Shown here: piece by piece, positions 23,419 to 35,150 of the stretch
How positions within the stretch are numbered: position 1 is the stretch's first letter
Layout of the letters: every line of letters begins with the position of its first letter
Source: Magnolia sinica
Lineage: Eukaryota; Streptophyta; Magnoliopsida; Magnoliales; Magnoliaceae
NCBI RefSeq assembly: GCF_029962835.1
Contig: NC_080573.1
Coordinates: 36,201,001-36,265,000, forward strand
Length of the DNA: 64,000 nt
Direction of reading: 5' to 3'
Notes under the pieces: generated by a model
Database searches by the model: none
Seen by the model: only the letters and a program-made list of their open reading frames with translations
Told to the model about the DNA's origin: nothing
Program-made: the position numbers and the translations under genes

Positions 23419-23485
23419 CGGTCGGTCGAGCATGTACTCGACTGGTCGAAGGTTCGGCCAGTCGAGTGTGTACTCTGACTTGTCG
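23419..23485 (-). promoter_or_regulatory. Cluster of four palindromes upstream of the element C extra ORF
   Basis: Sites CGGTCGGTCG (23419), CGACTGGTCG (23439), CGGCCAGTCG (23455) and TGACTTGTCG (23476) are spaced 20, 16 and 21 bp apart. They lie about 290 bp before the ATG. The same arrangement occurs in D at 38091-38155. No TATA word is left here. Confidence 0.65.
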
Positions 23486-23599
23486 AAGAAGCATAAAATC
23501 TTATTTTTGAATTATTTTTTTAATTTTATTACCAAGTTATGCATTTAATCAAAATAAACATAAAAAAATAAAAAGAAATGCATAAATAAGATAATTAAT

Positions 23600-26425
23600 T
23601 AATTAATAATACATAAACCAATATCATGCTTTAAGTTAGAAAATCTATTTTTGTCGAGTGGTTTGGTCAATATGTCTGCAATCTGGTTCTCAGTTTGAAG
23701 GTATTTTAGCATAATACTCTTGTCTTCAACTAATTCTCGAATTATTGTAGTATAGTGTCATTGTATCTTGCACAATGTCATAATCAGCAATCATTTTTTT
23801 CATCCAAATAAGCTAAGTGCAAGCATTACCAGCTGCAATGTATTCAACTTCAGCTATCGAAAGAGATACTAAATTTTATTTCTTACTGAGCCAGGAAACT
23901 AAACAGTTCCCTACGTAGAAACATCCACCACTGGTAGATTTTCAATCGTCAGTATTTCCTACCCAATTTGCATCAATATATCCAGCAATTTGGATAGAAG
24001 TATTATGTGGATACTAAAGTCCTAAGTTAGTAGAACTTGCGACATATCTGATTATCTGTTTAACAATAAGTAGATGTGATTCCTTAGGATTACATTGATA
24101 TCTAGCACATCTTCCAACACTAAAAGAAATATCAGGTCTACTAGCAGTTAAGTATAGAAGACTACCAATCATACTTTGATATAAGCGGGAGTCTACACTT
24201 TTACCTTATTCATCCTTTGAGAGTTTAAGAGTTGTACTCATTAGAGTATCAAACTTTTTCCAATTCTCAAACCCAAATCTTTTTACAAGATTTAATGCAT
24301 ATTTGGTTGGTGAGATGAACATTTCATCTTCAAGTTGTTTAACTTGTAATCCAAGAAAATAGTTTAGTTCGCCAACTATACTCATTTCAAACGTGGATTA
24401 CATTAGATCTCCAAATTCAATAGATAAGTTCGTGCATGTAGATCAATAAATGATATCGTCAACCTAGATCTGAACTATCAGTATATGATCATTATATTTC
24501 TTGATGAATAAAGTTTTATCAACACTACCCATAATAAAGTTATGACTAAATAAAAATTTAGCTAGTTTTCCGTACCATGCCATGGGAGCTTATTTCAAAC
24601 CATAAAGTGCCTTTTTAAGATAGTACACATGATTTGGAAGTTTAGGGTCTTCAAAACCCTTCAGTTGTTCAACATATACTTCCTCATGCAAGTCACTATT
24701 TGGAAACGTACTTTTGACATTCATTTGATATATTTTGAATTTCTTATGACATGTAATCAAAATAAATAATCTTATGGATTTAAGGCGCGCAACTGGTGCA
24801 AAGGTTTCATCATAATCAATACATTCTATTTAAGTGTACCCTTCTACAACCAGTCAAGCCTTATTTCTGATAATATTACCCATTTCATTAGTTTTATTCT
24901 TAAGAATCTATTTGGTTCCAATTACATATTTGTCATTAAGTCTAGAAACCAAGTATCACATATCATTTCTAACAAATTGATTTAATCCTTCTCGCATGGC
25001 AATTATCTAACTTTCATCGATAAGTGCTTCATTTATATTAGCTGGTTCAATTTGGAAAGTGAAGCAGGCATAATTACAAATATTTTCTAGTTATCTTCTT
25101 ATCTGAACACCAGTACGAGGGTTACCAAGTATTTTATTAGTCAGATGATCTTTGACTAATCTTATTTCAGTATTAATTGATTTAGATGAAGAGTCAGGTA
25201 TATCAATTACATTGACTTCATTATCATCTTGATTTGGAGTGTGTGTAATTTGTTGATCATCAATCACTACACTTATAGATTCCTAAATCACCCTAGTTCT
25301 TTTGTTAAGAACTCGATATGCCCGGCTATTTAGAGCATATCCTAAGAATATTCCCTCATCACTCTTTGCTTCAATTTTTTCTAAATTTTATCAATCACGT
25401 AAAATAAAACATTTGCTTTCAAAAGTTTAAAAATATTTAACTGTGGGCTTCTTATTAAATCATAATTCATAAGCTATTTTGTTTTTAGCTTTTCTAATGT
25501 AAACACAATTTATGATATAGCATGTAGTACTAACAGCTTCAACCCATAATTTTTTTGGTAGATTCATGCTATTTAGCATTACACTAGCCATTTCTTGTAG
25601 AATTCTTTGTTTCTTTCAACAATTCCATTTTGTTGAGGTGTTGTAGGTGCAGAGAATTCATGCGATATACCATGATCATTGCAATACTTCTCAAAATTGT
25701 TATTCTCAAATTTGGTACCATGATCACTTATAATTTTGACCATAAATAACTCTTTTTTAGTCTGTATATACTTTAAAAAAAATTTAACTTCATCAAGAGT
25801 ATCTGATTTTTCTCTTAAGAAGGCTACCCATGTATATTTGGTATGATCATCAACAATGACCAGAAAATACTTCTTTCCACCTCTCCTCTCCATTCTAGTT
25901 GGTCTTATTAAATCCATATGGAGTAGTTCTAAAGGTTTGTCCGTGGCTAAGGAGTTCACCTTTTTACGACTACTCCTTATCTGTTTGCCAATTTGACATG
26001 CACACAAACTTTTTCTATCTTTTTCAGCTTTCGGAAGCCACGTAAATGATCTCTTTTGCTCAATTTATATAAATCTCTATAGTTCACATGTCCAAAATAT
26101 TTATGTCAAAGTTCAGTCTTGTCAGTTTGGACCATGTAACATGAATGGTTTGATGAGCAAGAGTTATCAATTATATAGCAATTCTCAGATGTCTTGCGAC
26201 CATTTAATATTACACTACCCTTCTCATTCATAATCTTAGATCCATGATATGAAAATTTCATATTGTGTTTATTATCACAGATCTAAGATATGCTCAAAAG
26301 GTTATGTTCTAACCCTTCAATATAAAACACATTTTCAAAGAGAGGTAAGTTAGGAAGTTGTATATTACCTTGGCCTATTATTTTACAGTTGCTTCCATCT
26401 CCGAAAGTGACTAAGCTGCCATTTA
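23600..26425 (-). pseudogene. Element C integrase, RT and RNase H, heavily broken
   Basis: The best piece, 25579-26007, is copia integrase: LLHMDLIRPTRMERRGGKKY, FLVIVDDHTKYTWVAFLR (second Asp region further on at KIISDHGTKFEN) and PQQNGIVERN with the catalytic Glu. RT and RNase H words can be followed leftwards, for example DDIIY near 24440-24460 and PLDKN at the end near 23650, but no long frame survives. Co-linear with D 35400-37990. Stops are too many to list by eye. Confidence 0.8.
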
Positions 26426-26426
26426 C

Positions 26427-27399
26427 TCATTTGATATTGGTGAATATCGCCTTATCAGCTGTCATGTGTCTAGAACATCCACTATCCAGGTACCATCTTG
26501 AGTCGCTAATAGCTTTGAAAGTTGTGTTGGCTACAAGACCTGTAACCTTTGGAACCCATTTCATTACGGTTCTAGGTTTAAGAGTATCTCTTGATTTTTG
26601 TTGCATTTGGGAGTTAGGATTTCTCCTTTTTCTATTAGCTTCAATTTCATCTGAGTTGGATTTCGGAAGCTCTTTGAGCAAGTCTACAATTTTTCCAGCT
26701 ATAGGTAATTTATTATTCCTTTGATGTTTATAGCTGATGGCATTATTATTTATTTTAGGAACTTGAAAGATTTTTGAGTTTTTGAAATCATTACGATTGA
26801 AACATCGTAAAGTCTTATCTTTAGAGTTTGTGGATTCTCCCTCTTCTTACGAAGATAGGAGCAGAATCCTTGGATTTCAAAAAATTATCTTTAATATAAC
26901 CCAGATCAGACTTGTCACCACATCGTTTTGATGAAGTTAACAATTTTTCAAGATTTTGGTCTCCAATGGCATATTTCCAAGTGTCCTTTGAACTCAGAAG
27001 GGAAGAAACTTCGAATTTTAGTTTCTCATTTTTTGTTTTGAGTTTTTGCAATTCAAAATATTCAAAACTTAAATCTAATTTTGAATTTTCAAATCAATCA
27101 GAAAATTGAGATTTTTCTAAAACTACTTTTTCAAGTTCTTCTTTTAGTTTATCATATTTTTCTTTTTGAATTTTCAACTTGTTGCAATTTTATGACTCTC
27201 TCTATATAGGGCATTGTAGGCATCTTAAAGATTGTCTTCATTTTGATTTTTAGGATCACTTCTGAGATTTTCATAGTCAGATATATTACAACTATCTGAA
27301 GAAGTGACTCTAGCTTGAATCATAAAGGCTTTCACATCATTTGTATTTACATTTTCTTAGTCTGTTTCATCAGACTCAAAAGTACTTTCGAAATCAGAT
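26427..27399 (-). pseudogene. Element C protease and 3' part of gag, truncated
   Basis: The piece 26427-26681 has TFKAISDSRWYLDSGCSRHM, the copia protease site with D-S-G, and is preceded by the KPRTVMKWVPKVTGLVA linker that D also has. To the right, 26821-27051 matches the coiled part of the D gag (DTWKYAIGDQNLEKLL against DTWRYAQGDPKLEKLL). Gag is cut at 27399, where the LTR edge of E begins; the zinc knuckle and start lie beyond the cut and are lost. Confidence 0.82.
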
Positions 27400-27885
27400 T
27401 GTCACACCCCAAACTCAAAAACCAGACTCACATAATTTTTGATCGCCGAATCCGGTGCCGACAACCTCCGTAATACCCCATTCTCGGTTCTTAGCGCCCA
27501 TACGCCAGATTCTGATCCTAAGATCTTACAAGGAGGATTTTGCAATATACATTTAACTTGTAATAAGCATCCACAAGTTTACCCAAATCACAAAGGCAAC
27601 ATCATCATCACATATCCACTAATATAAACAGTTGAATATAATGTTGAAAGGAAAATACATATATCGAAAATCAAAGCTCCAAAAGACTGATGCATGCTCC
27701 AAGCTCAACACTGTTGCGACCTAACGTCACTTGCATGCATCTATCATGCATAAGCTTATAGAAAGCTTAGAGGGTGGTGCAAGTGTGTGCAATGCAGGTG
27801 CTAAGCATATAAATATCAGAGTAAGCAGAAATACTGGCAATCCAAAAATGGTACAATATCTTAGTAATGCGAAAACATGCTGGTA

Positions 27886-28140
27886 AGTCCATAAATATCA
27901 TCAGCCTTATCCAGTTTATGCGATGTAAAAACATAATAAGCCAATATCATACACTGAGGAAGCAATGTGGATCAACTATATAATGCGAATACATAGTAAA
28001 CCAAATATCACATACTGAAGACGCAATGCAATATGCAAATCCCGATGAGTCCACGAATATTGTCAACCTCACCTAGGCTATACAATACAGAAGCATAGTA
28101 AACCAAATGCTATGTGCTGAGGATGCAATGCAATATGTGG
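27886..28140. repeat. Imperfect 162-bp duplication in the E LTR
   Basis: GTCCATAAATATCATCAGCC at 27887 returns as GTCCACGAATATTGTCAACC at 28049, and the ACATAATAAGCCAATAT word at 27931 returns as GCATAGTAAACCAAAT at 28093. Both offsets are 162 bp. A third partial copy starts at 27991. Confidence 0.5.
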
Positions 28141-29107
28141 TGTGAATAAAATGACCAAGTTGAAGTGTGAAGACGGGATTACATTACGTAGTATCGCAGG
28201 TTATGGGGTCCATCACAAGAGACTTCTATCCAAACCAATCACATACCTAAATTTGGATAGATAGACTCAATGTGGTAAACTCATAATCTCAAGTTGGTCA
28301 CATGCCCCAATCGAAATCCTAGCCATTATGAAGGTACACATAACAATTAGTTACGCACCACTAACCCAAGTGGAGAGTGAATGAATGAATGAATGAGTAA
28401 AATACTAAGTATACAACTCTTGCTCAATAAGTCCACATATCAGTACTGTACATCTCTGGGATCATCACCGTGGTCTAGTACACTCTACACGTGATCACCG
28501 CCCACTGGACACCCAACCATGCAAGTGGAAGAGACCTCACTATCCGCCTCGATAGTAGTCAGCCAATATTTACTTAGCATGTCGATAGCAGACCCATTTA
28601 TGAGCTGGTCAAACTCAGCCTAACTATGCCCCTACCCCCTAGCGGGTAAGGCCACACCCCCTTCCAAATGACCACGACACAGTGGGAGATACGGCCTACT
28701 AGTATTTGGCACTCGGGCGCTCGTGTATCTACTCGGTCTAGACGTTGGAGCATCTTCTGGCCACGGAGGTTTATGGACTTCACCTAGGGACATCTATGGC
28801 ACCCCATGTAGAAAAAGATTTCTAGTGTCCCATCTGGCCATCCACGATATGCCTGTAGAGGCCACAGCCCTGATGTTGCTAGGGCGTACAGTAGTCACAT
28901 CACAAAATGCAAGATGCATGTGTCACACACTCCAATTATGCATCTATCCTACGCATACCATGCATTTATGGGGGATGACTCCGCTTATCAGGGAGTCCCA
29001 TAAACAACCTGCCCTATAGCATATTTAATAGTCAATCACATCTCATAACAAACATGAAGATGATGCATAAGGGCATGTATCATGATGCTATGTTGTCACA
29101 TACTTAT

Positions 29108-29233
29108 AATCGGTATTGATAACCAGTATTAATAATCGGCCTCTACAATCTGCCTCGATAATCGGCATAATTGGCTTCGATAATTAGCCTTGATAATCGG
29201 CCTCGACAATCATCCTCGACAATTAGCCTAAGG
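29108..29233. repeat. 13-bp minisatellite, about 10 units
   Basis: Units of the form AATCGGCCTCGAY start at 29108, 29121, 29134, 29147, 29160 (9-bp partial), 29169, 29182, 29195, 29208 and 29221. The period is 13 bp except for the one short unit. It lies in the E LTR. Confidence 0.88.
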
Positions 29234-29308
29234 GAAGGTCACAATGTGGACATTTAAACATTGTTACCCATCAATGTAGGCATTCAACCAACATTGCTCC
29301 CAAGGAGT

Positions 29309-29740
29309 GGCCCTTATAGGGCCGAACATATAGTGGGCACATGGCCACACACAAGGGCCTAACATATATCATAATAGGCCTCACTCAAGGGCCACATATA
29401 CATCTCATCGGGCCTCACCATATGAGCCTCATATACTTTACATTGGGCCTGATATCTGGGCCTTAAATACATCACAATGGCTTGCATCACATGGGCCTTA
29501 CACATTGTAATGGGCCACATCTCATGGGCTTAATTTACATCATAATGGGCCACTCACCTGGGCTTCATATACTACTCGTCGGGCCTCACTCATGGATCGC
29601 ATATACAACACATCAGGCCTCACTGATAGGCCGCATATACATTAAAGTGGGCCTCACAGATGGGCCACAAAATACATCAAAGTGGGCCCCAAAGATATGT
29701 AATACATGCATCACGGAGGGCCGCACAAATGGACGGACGA
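29309..29740. repeat. 34-bp minisatellite of TGGGCC units, about 12 copies
   Basis: GGCC words recur at 29343, 29377, 29411, 29446, 29479, 29513, 29548, 29582, 29616, 29650, 29685 and 29719, that is every 33-35 bp. Each unit follows GGGCCTCACNCATGGGCC, then CATATACATCACAAT. Most units hold two GGCC words about 16 bp apart. The first copy (29309) is offset by 7 bp. Confidence 0.9.
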
Positions 29741-31725
29741 TGTGTATAAAACACAAACACCACGATCGGCCCACACATACATCCATCGATGTGGGTCCCA
29801 CCTGTCTAGAACGAATGGAGGACAGGGATGCAGAATACATAAATCAAGGTCGGTCCCATCCCACACGTGCAACATGTGTGGGGTGGGCCCCACACATCTG
29901 CCAAATGGAGGATGACAGTGGCAAAACACATACCTTGTGAGCAGACCATAGAACTCACTGGTGTAAGTACAGCAGCTAAGCAACTGCGTGCTAATCTGCA
30001 TCGTTGTAGATGAATGGCTGGAAGATCACATATATCATGGGTCCCACAGAATTTGCAGATGTCATACAGCAGCTATACCGCTGGTTTGATAGACCAGCCC
30101 ACCTGCTTCCCACCGTCCATGGATTGGATTGTGTGGATACAACACATCATGTAAGCCCCATGTGCTGGAGGCAACACGTTGTCCAGGTGGGCCCCACCTC
30201 CAGTGACCACATGTGTCACCAAGGTGGGCCTTACATGGATGGACAGGGTGGATTAAAACCCCTACATCATGGTGGAATCCCACGTGGGGCCATTATATAT
30301 AACATATATATATATATTATATTGTTTTTTTGTTTAAACATGTTAGCATCTAGCTTCCTAGATGGACAGCTTGGATGCAAGGCATATACATCAAGTGTGG
30401 CCCCACACGTGGGGTGGGTCCCACCGTCCAAGCAATGGACACTGTGGATGGAGGGTGTGGATATAATACAACAAGGTGGGTTCCCACCGCACCGTCCAGA
30501 GATCTCTAGACGGTGGGGATATGAAATAAATTCATCAAGGTGGGTCCCACCCCCACACATGTCGGTGGGCCATGCCTCCAAATGGGTGGATGATTTTAAT
30601 ATAACATATAACACGTGATGGGGTCAAAACTTGCTGACGTCACTAGTAGTGGGGTCCACTGTCCTAGCTTGTTGGACGATCGACTAGGATGAATCCCACA
30701 CATCACATGGGCCCCACATGGATGGGCTGCGTACTTCAGGGGTGGGTCCACACGTGTGGGACCCACCAGCTTGTAATATTAAGCTGATATTTGTATTTTC
30801 TTTCATTTGGGCCTATCCAGACAAACAGGCAGTAATCCCATCCGCTGGACAGTCCAGCAAGGTGGGCCTAACGCATGGACGACATGGACATGATACATAC
30901 TTCATAGGTGGGCCACACACACACACACATCAGGTGGGCCACACCTCATCATCATCAACGTCATATAAAAAGGAAGAGAGAGAGAGAGAAGGAAATGGCA
31001 AAGATGGGAGGAGCTCTGCCACCATGAGCTCCTCCATGTACATACATCAAGATGGGTCCCGTCACAAGTGGGCCCTCAATGAAAATCAAGAGTTGGATAT
31101 TCTAAATCACCCACCATTTACTCTTCTTCTTAGATCTGTGGAAAACTAAGCTCCTTGGCTCCTTCTTTGACAGTTGATGATGAAGATTGAAGGGTTGAGA
31201 TGAGGGATTGGGTGGTAAGGAGTGGGCCACACCTTGCTTCTCCTCTCCTTAGGATTTTTCTCTCATGGTTGCTTGGGATTTGGTGGAGAATGGGATGGGA
31301 TGGAGTGATGTATGAGAGAGAGGGATGGGTGTTGTAAGAAAGTGTTTGTAAGTGTTATAGTTTATAACCCTTTTGTTGTCAAATTTGTGGTGCCAAAGAC
31401 ACTGTTATGAAGCTTGCATCTGTGAAGAACAATGCTCTACTCAAGATTAGCTTTGTTTGACAAGCACTGTTCACAAGTCAAGAATCTCAAGAAGCTTTCA
31501 AGTTCAACCTCAAGATCTCAAGAAGCTTTCAAGTTTGAGCTCCATCAAGACTTCAAGCCTTGCTACTTCAAAGGTCTCTTGTCTCCTATATTCAATGTCC
31601 TTACTTCACTATTGAGGTATGACTGGCCTTAGGTTGACCTTTAGAGTAGGTAATTCTGAATACATAATTCATATGTTTTATATAAGTGAGTTTAGGCTGT
31701 TCTAAGGCTAGTCTTAGACTTTGTT

Positions 31726-32039
31726 CGACTAGTCCTAGTACTGCTTCGACCTGTCTAAGAATTTCCTAGATCAGTCATAAGTTTGTCGCAAAATTCAGAT
31801 ATTTTCTATTTGGCTTCGACTAGTCGTACGAACAGTGTTGACTGTTTTTTCGACCTGTCGTAGAGCTATGACTCAATGTATAGTGTTAAAGATTGGCTAG
31901 CTTTGACTAGTCGTGTGAAACCTACGACCAGTCGAAGGGGACCTACGACCAGTCGTAAAACTGCCAGATCTTATTGCGCCCGAATTTTCAAATATCTGTT
32001 GGTTCTACGACCAGTCGTAGAGGTCTTTAGACCAGTCGA
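31726..32039 (+). promoter_or_regulatory. Array of CGACYAGTCG palindromes in the U3 of element D
   Basis: Sites or near sites are at 31726, 31747, 31817, 31851, 31904, 31925, 31946, 32008 and 32029. Neighbours are often 21 bp apart (31726-31747, 31904-31925-31946, 32008-32029). The best copies extend to TACGACCAGTCGTA. The array ends 19 bp before the TATA box, which suits binding of a dimeric activator. Confidence 0.75.
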
Positions 32040-32057
32040 AGACGTGATTTGTTCACC

Positions 32058-32065
32058 TATAAATA
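32058..32065 (+). promoter_or_regulatory. TATA box of element D 5' LTR
   Basis: TATAAATA in the context CACC-TATAAATA-GAGC; the 3' LTR has the same box at 40889-40896. Confidence 0.8.
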
Positions 32066-33154
32066 GAGCACGAATCTTAAAATTAAATAACGAAATTGAA
32101 GCTAATTTAATTCAGCCTTCTGAGAGATAAGTCTGTGCTCCATTTTAATCTAAGTGTGCATATTTAATATTCTCTTTCTTTAGCTTTCCTTATTTGATTT
32201 TGTTCCTGTATTCCAATCTTATTTGAAAAGTGGAATTGCTGTATTCCGTCTTCTTAGAATCAAAAACATATAGAGCTACGCCCAATTTGGTTTAATTTAA
32301 AATCTATTAGAACCTAGAACCATTATTAAGAGAGTATTGGACATTAAACTTTAACATTTAAATCTCTACTCCAACTTGGTTCTTCTAGGCTACTACAATG
32401 AAGGAGAAATTCAGGTATTTTACATTTATGTCATTTACTTTCATTTGATTTTTCTTTTGGGATTTTCCAGAAAAACCTCATTGTATTGGTTATCTGAGCA
32501 GAGCTAGGAAAACTCAGAAGAGGGGTTTTTTAAATTGTGTAAGCCCACAAAGAAAAATAAAATTGTGAAGGTTTTTTGGTGGACCTGGAAAACCTATCTT
32601 TGATAGTGAACGCTGATATCACCTGTGTGAGGATATTAGGAGTGGAGTAGCGCTGTGTGGCTGTTGTTGAACAGTTGGTGTGCACATAGGCGAACCACTA
32701 TAACTCTTTGTCTTATGGTTTGAATGCTTGCTTAAGTTTTTATCTTTTTTCATTTAAATTTGTGGAATGTATGTGTGGATGTGAATGTTGTAAAATTTAC
32801 ATTTCAAGCACAGGGGGAATGTTGTAATAATTTAGTTTTAAATTCTTGCAATTTATATCAATTCCTTGCTATTTATTCATTCCTCTCTGGTTTGAGTTTT
32901 TGATACAAAGGACATTCTAAAAATAAGGTTGTCCTGCCATAAACCCTTGGTTTTTATGGTGTAAGGTTGTCCTTAGAACTGAATTCGTATCAACTTCTCA
33001 ATACTTGTTTAGTGAGGTTGCTTTTATTTCAGCATTGTGATTTGATTTAGTTTATTTGGCTATCTATCTTTCTTTATTCCGCCGTTAAAGTTTTATTTTA
33101 GCATCGTCCTATTCACCCCCCCCCCTCTAGGACGTATAGCTAGGCCATTTCAAG

Positions 33155-33167
33155 TAGTATCAAAGCC
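33155..33167 (+). other. Primer-binding site of element D
   Basis: TAGTATCAAAGCC lies two bases after the LTR end. It differs by two G-to-A changes from TGGTATCAGAGCC, complementary to initiator tRNA-Met. Confidence 0.8.
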
Positions 33168-33236
33168 TAATAGCTTGCTCTTATTGCTTTTTATTTGGAT
33201 TTAATTCCTGAGCTAACGATCTAAGCTATATAGAAG

Positions 33237-35010
33237 ATGTCAAATTTTGATATCCTATCAGTCACTAGGCCTCCACCCTTTAATGGCTCCAACTATACCT
33301 ATTGGAAAGCCAAGATGAGGATCTTCCTCAAATCAATGGATGAGAGTGTGTGGCAAGCCACAATGACTGAATGGAACTCACCTACCACTGAAGTGATTGG
33401 TATTGATGGTTCAAAATCAATGAGAGTAACACCATATTTCTCATGGACTAACCTTCAGAAAAATGAGAGTAGTGTTAATGCAAAAGCACTAAATGCAATC
33501 ACTTGTGCACTATCACCGGATGAGTTTAAAATAATCATATCCTATGATCCTGCAAAGCAAGAGTGGGATATATTAGAAATGACACACGAGGGTACTACAA
33601 TTGTCAAAAAATCTAGAGTCTAACTCCTCACAACCAAATTTGAAGAAATTCATATGGAGGAAAATGAAATGTTTATAGACTTTTACACTAGATTAAATGA
33701 CATTGTAAACTCAATGTGGGGTCTTGGTGATAAAATCCCAGAAAGTAAAGTGTGTGCAAAGATACTATGCTCACTTCCTGAACGGTTCAACTCTAAGGTA
33801 ACCGCGATCTAGGAACTTCGTGATACAGACAATATGAGGGTAGAAGAACTAGCTAGTTCTTTACAAACCTATGAGTTAAACTTTAAAGCTCCTAAAAGTA
33901 AATCTATCGCTCTTAAATCTTCTAAAGAAAATTCTGATTCTGAAGATGATATGGCTCTTTTAGCGAAAAAGTTTTACAAGATTTTCAAGAGTAAAAAGAG
34001 GGTTGATTTTCAAAAATCAAATGATAAGAAAAGATCAAAACCCAAATCTAAAACTTGGAAGTCTTTGAAAGATAATCAATGTTACAACTGCCAAGAATAT
34101 GGGCATTTAGCAAATAAGTGTCCTAAAAAGGACAAACCCAAAGGGAAGGGTATGTTGGCTACTTGGGATGAATCATCTGATTCTGAATCTTCTTCTAAAT
34201 CAGAAGATTTTGAAATCGAGTCGGGCAGTGAAGTTAAAGCCCTTATGACTCTAGTCAAATTCACTTTTTTAGATCATGGTGATTCAACTAGCGAAGAAAA
34301 TCTGAATAGTGATTATGAAAATGAAGATGATCTTCAAGATGCTTACAATACCCTATACAAGGAAAGTTGTAAAATTGCTGTCAAACTTAAACTTCAAAAA
34401 GAAAAGTTTTTTAAACTTAAAGAATGTTTTGAATATCTTGTTTTAGAAAAAATTCAAATTTTAGATTGTTTTGAAAAATTAAAATGTGATTTAGAGTTCA
34501 AAACCTCCCTGATTGAAAATCTGAAATCTGAAAATGAGAGACTTAAAAATGAAGTATCTTCTCTTCTAAATTTAAAGGATACATGGAGGTATGCCCAAGG
34601 AGATCCAAAGTTAGAAAAACTTTTATCTGGATCTAGAAAATATGGCGACAGATCCGGGTTGGGCTATGATAAAAATGTTCCTCTTAAACAAAAGTATCCT
34701 TCTCCTAAGTTTGTGAAAGGAGAGTCCTCTAACTCAAAAGGGAAAAATACTAGTCGAGGTTTTTTTAAAAATACAAAAGCTTTTCAAAAACCTAGAGGTA
34801 GCTATGTCAACTTCAAAAATCAGAACAGAAACCCACTAGCTAAAAAGATAGTGGATTTACTCAAGAAGCTCTTAAAATCTAACTCAGTAGGTCATTCTTA
34901 TAACAACAGTCAGAAGAAGACCAACTATACTCCTAAACCCAAAACAGTTCTAAAATGGGTTCCTAAAGTTGCCTGCTTGGTTGCCCACACTACTTTCAAA
35001 GCAACAAGCC
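33237..35010 (+). pseudogene. Element D gag, with a few stops
   Basis: The ATG at 33237 begins MSNFDILSVTRPPPFNGSNY and YTYWKAKMRIFLKSMDES, the DUF4219/UBN2-type gag of SIRE/Maximus elements. A stop at 33620 (a glutamine codon in relatives) and one near 33808 break it. From 33834 it is open for 436 codons, with the knuckle CYNCQEYGHLANKC at 34080-34121, an acidic stretch and a long lysine-rich coiled region. The protein forms the particle and binds RNA. Confidence 0.88.
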
Positions 35011-35150
35011 ATTTAAAGTGGTACCTAGATAGTGGATGCTCCAGTCATATGATAGGCGATAAGGCCTTATTCACCGATCTTAAAGATATGACTGATGGGT
35101 CAGTTACTTTTGGTGATGGAAACAATTGTAAGATTATGGGCTAAGGTACG
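35011..35150 (+). pseudogene. Element D protease
   Basis: HLKWYLDSGCSSHMIGDK near 35015-35065 is the copia protease site, with D-S-G in WYLDSGCS. The frame is open from gag and ends with a TAA at 35142-35144, where relatives have a glutamine. The protease releases the mature proteins from Gag-Pol. Confidence 0.85.

Larger units (their letters stand above)
21480..27399 (-). mobile_element. Element C: SIRE/Maximus-like Ty1/copia with extra ORF, truncated at both ends
   Basis: A minus-strand relative of element D. In element order: the 3' part of gag (cut at 27399 by element E), protease, integrase, RT, RNase H, a palindrome cluster, an extra ORF (23130-21998) and a 3' untranslated region. Both LTRs are missing. 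Lineage is inferred from the gag text, the size of gag and the extra ORF after pol, the place where Sireviruses carry an env-like gene. Confidence 0.85.
27400..31346 (-). repeat. 3' LTR of element E, left part
   Basis: It begins TGTCACACCCCAAACTC. It has an imperfect 162-bp duplication near 27886-28140, a 13-bp minisatellite, a 34-bp minisatellite, many TGGGCC words and a (GA)n run. Many short ORFs across 28598-31149 come from repeats and lack domain words, so no gene is supported. It continues at about 41979 on the other side of D. Confidence 0.8.
31347..33152 (+). repeat. 5' LTR of element D
   Basis: It starts TGTAAGTGTTATAG and ends GCCATTTCA just before the primer site, 1806 bp in all. 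It aligns with 40134-41946. It contains the palindrome array, a TATA box and, near the end, a C run (33116-33125). Confidence 0.88.

Noticed and set aside
29108..29740. CRISPR-like array
   Set aside because: The units are directly tandem with no unique spacers, and the context is a plant LTR.
29482..30618. Several 60-200 codon ORFs on both strands of the E LTR
   Set aside because: They are produced by tandem repeats and GTGGGCC-rich low-complexity sequence, overlap on both strands, and contain no family motifs.
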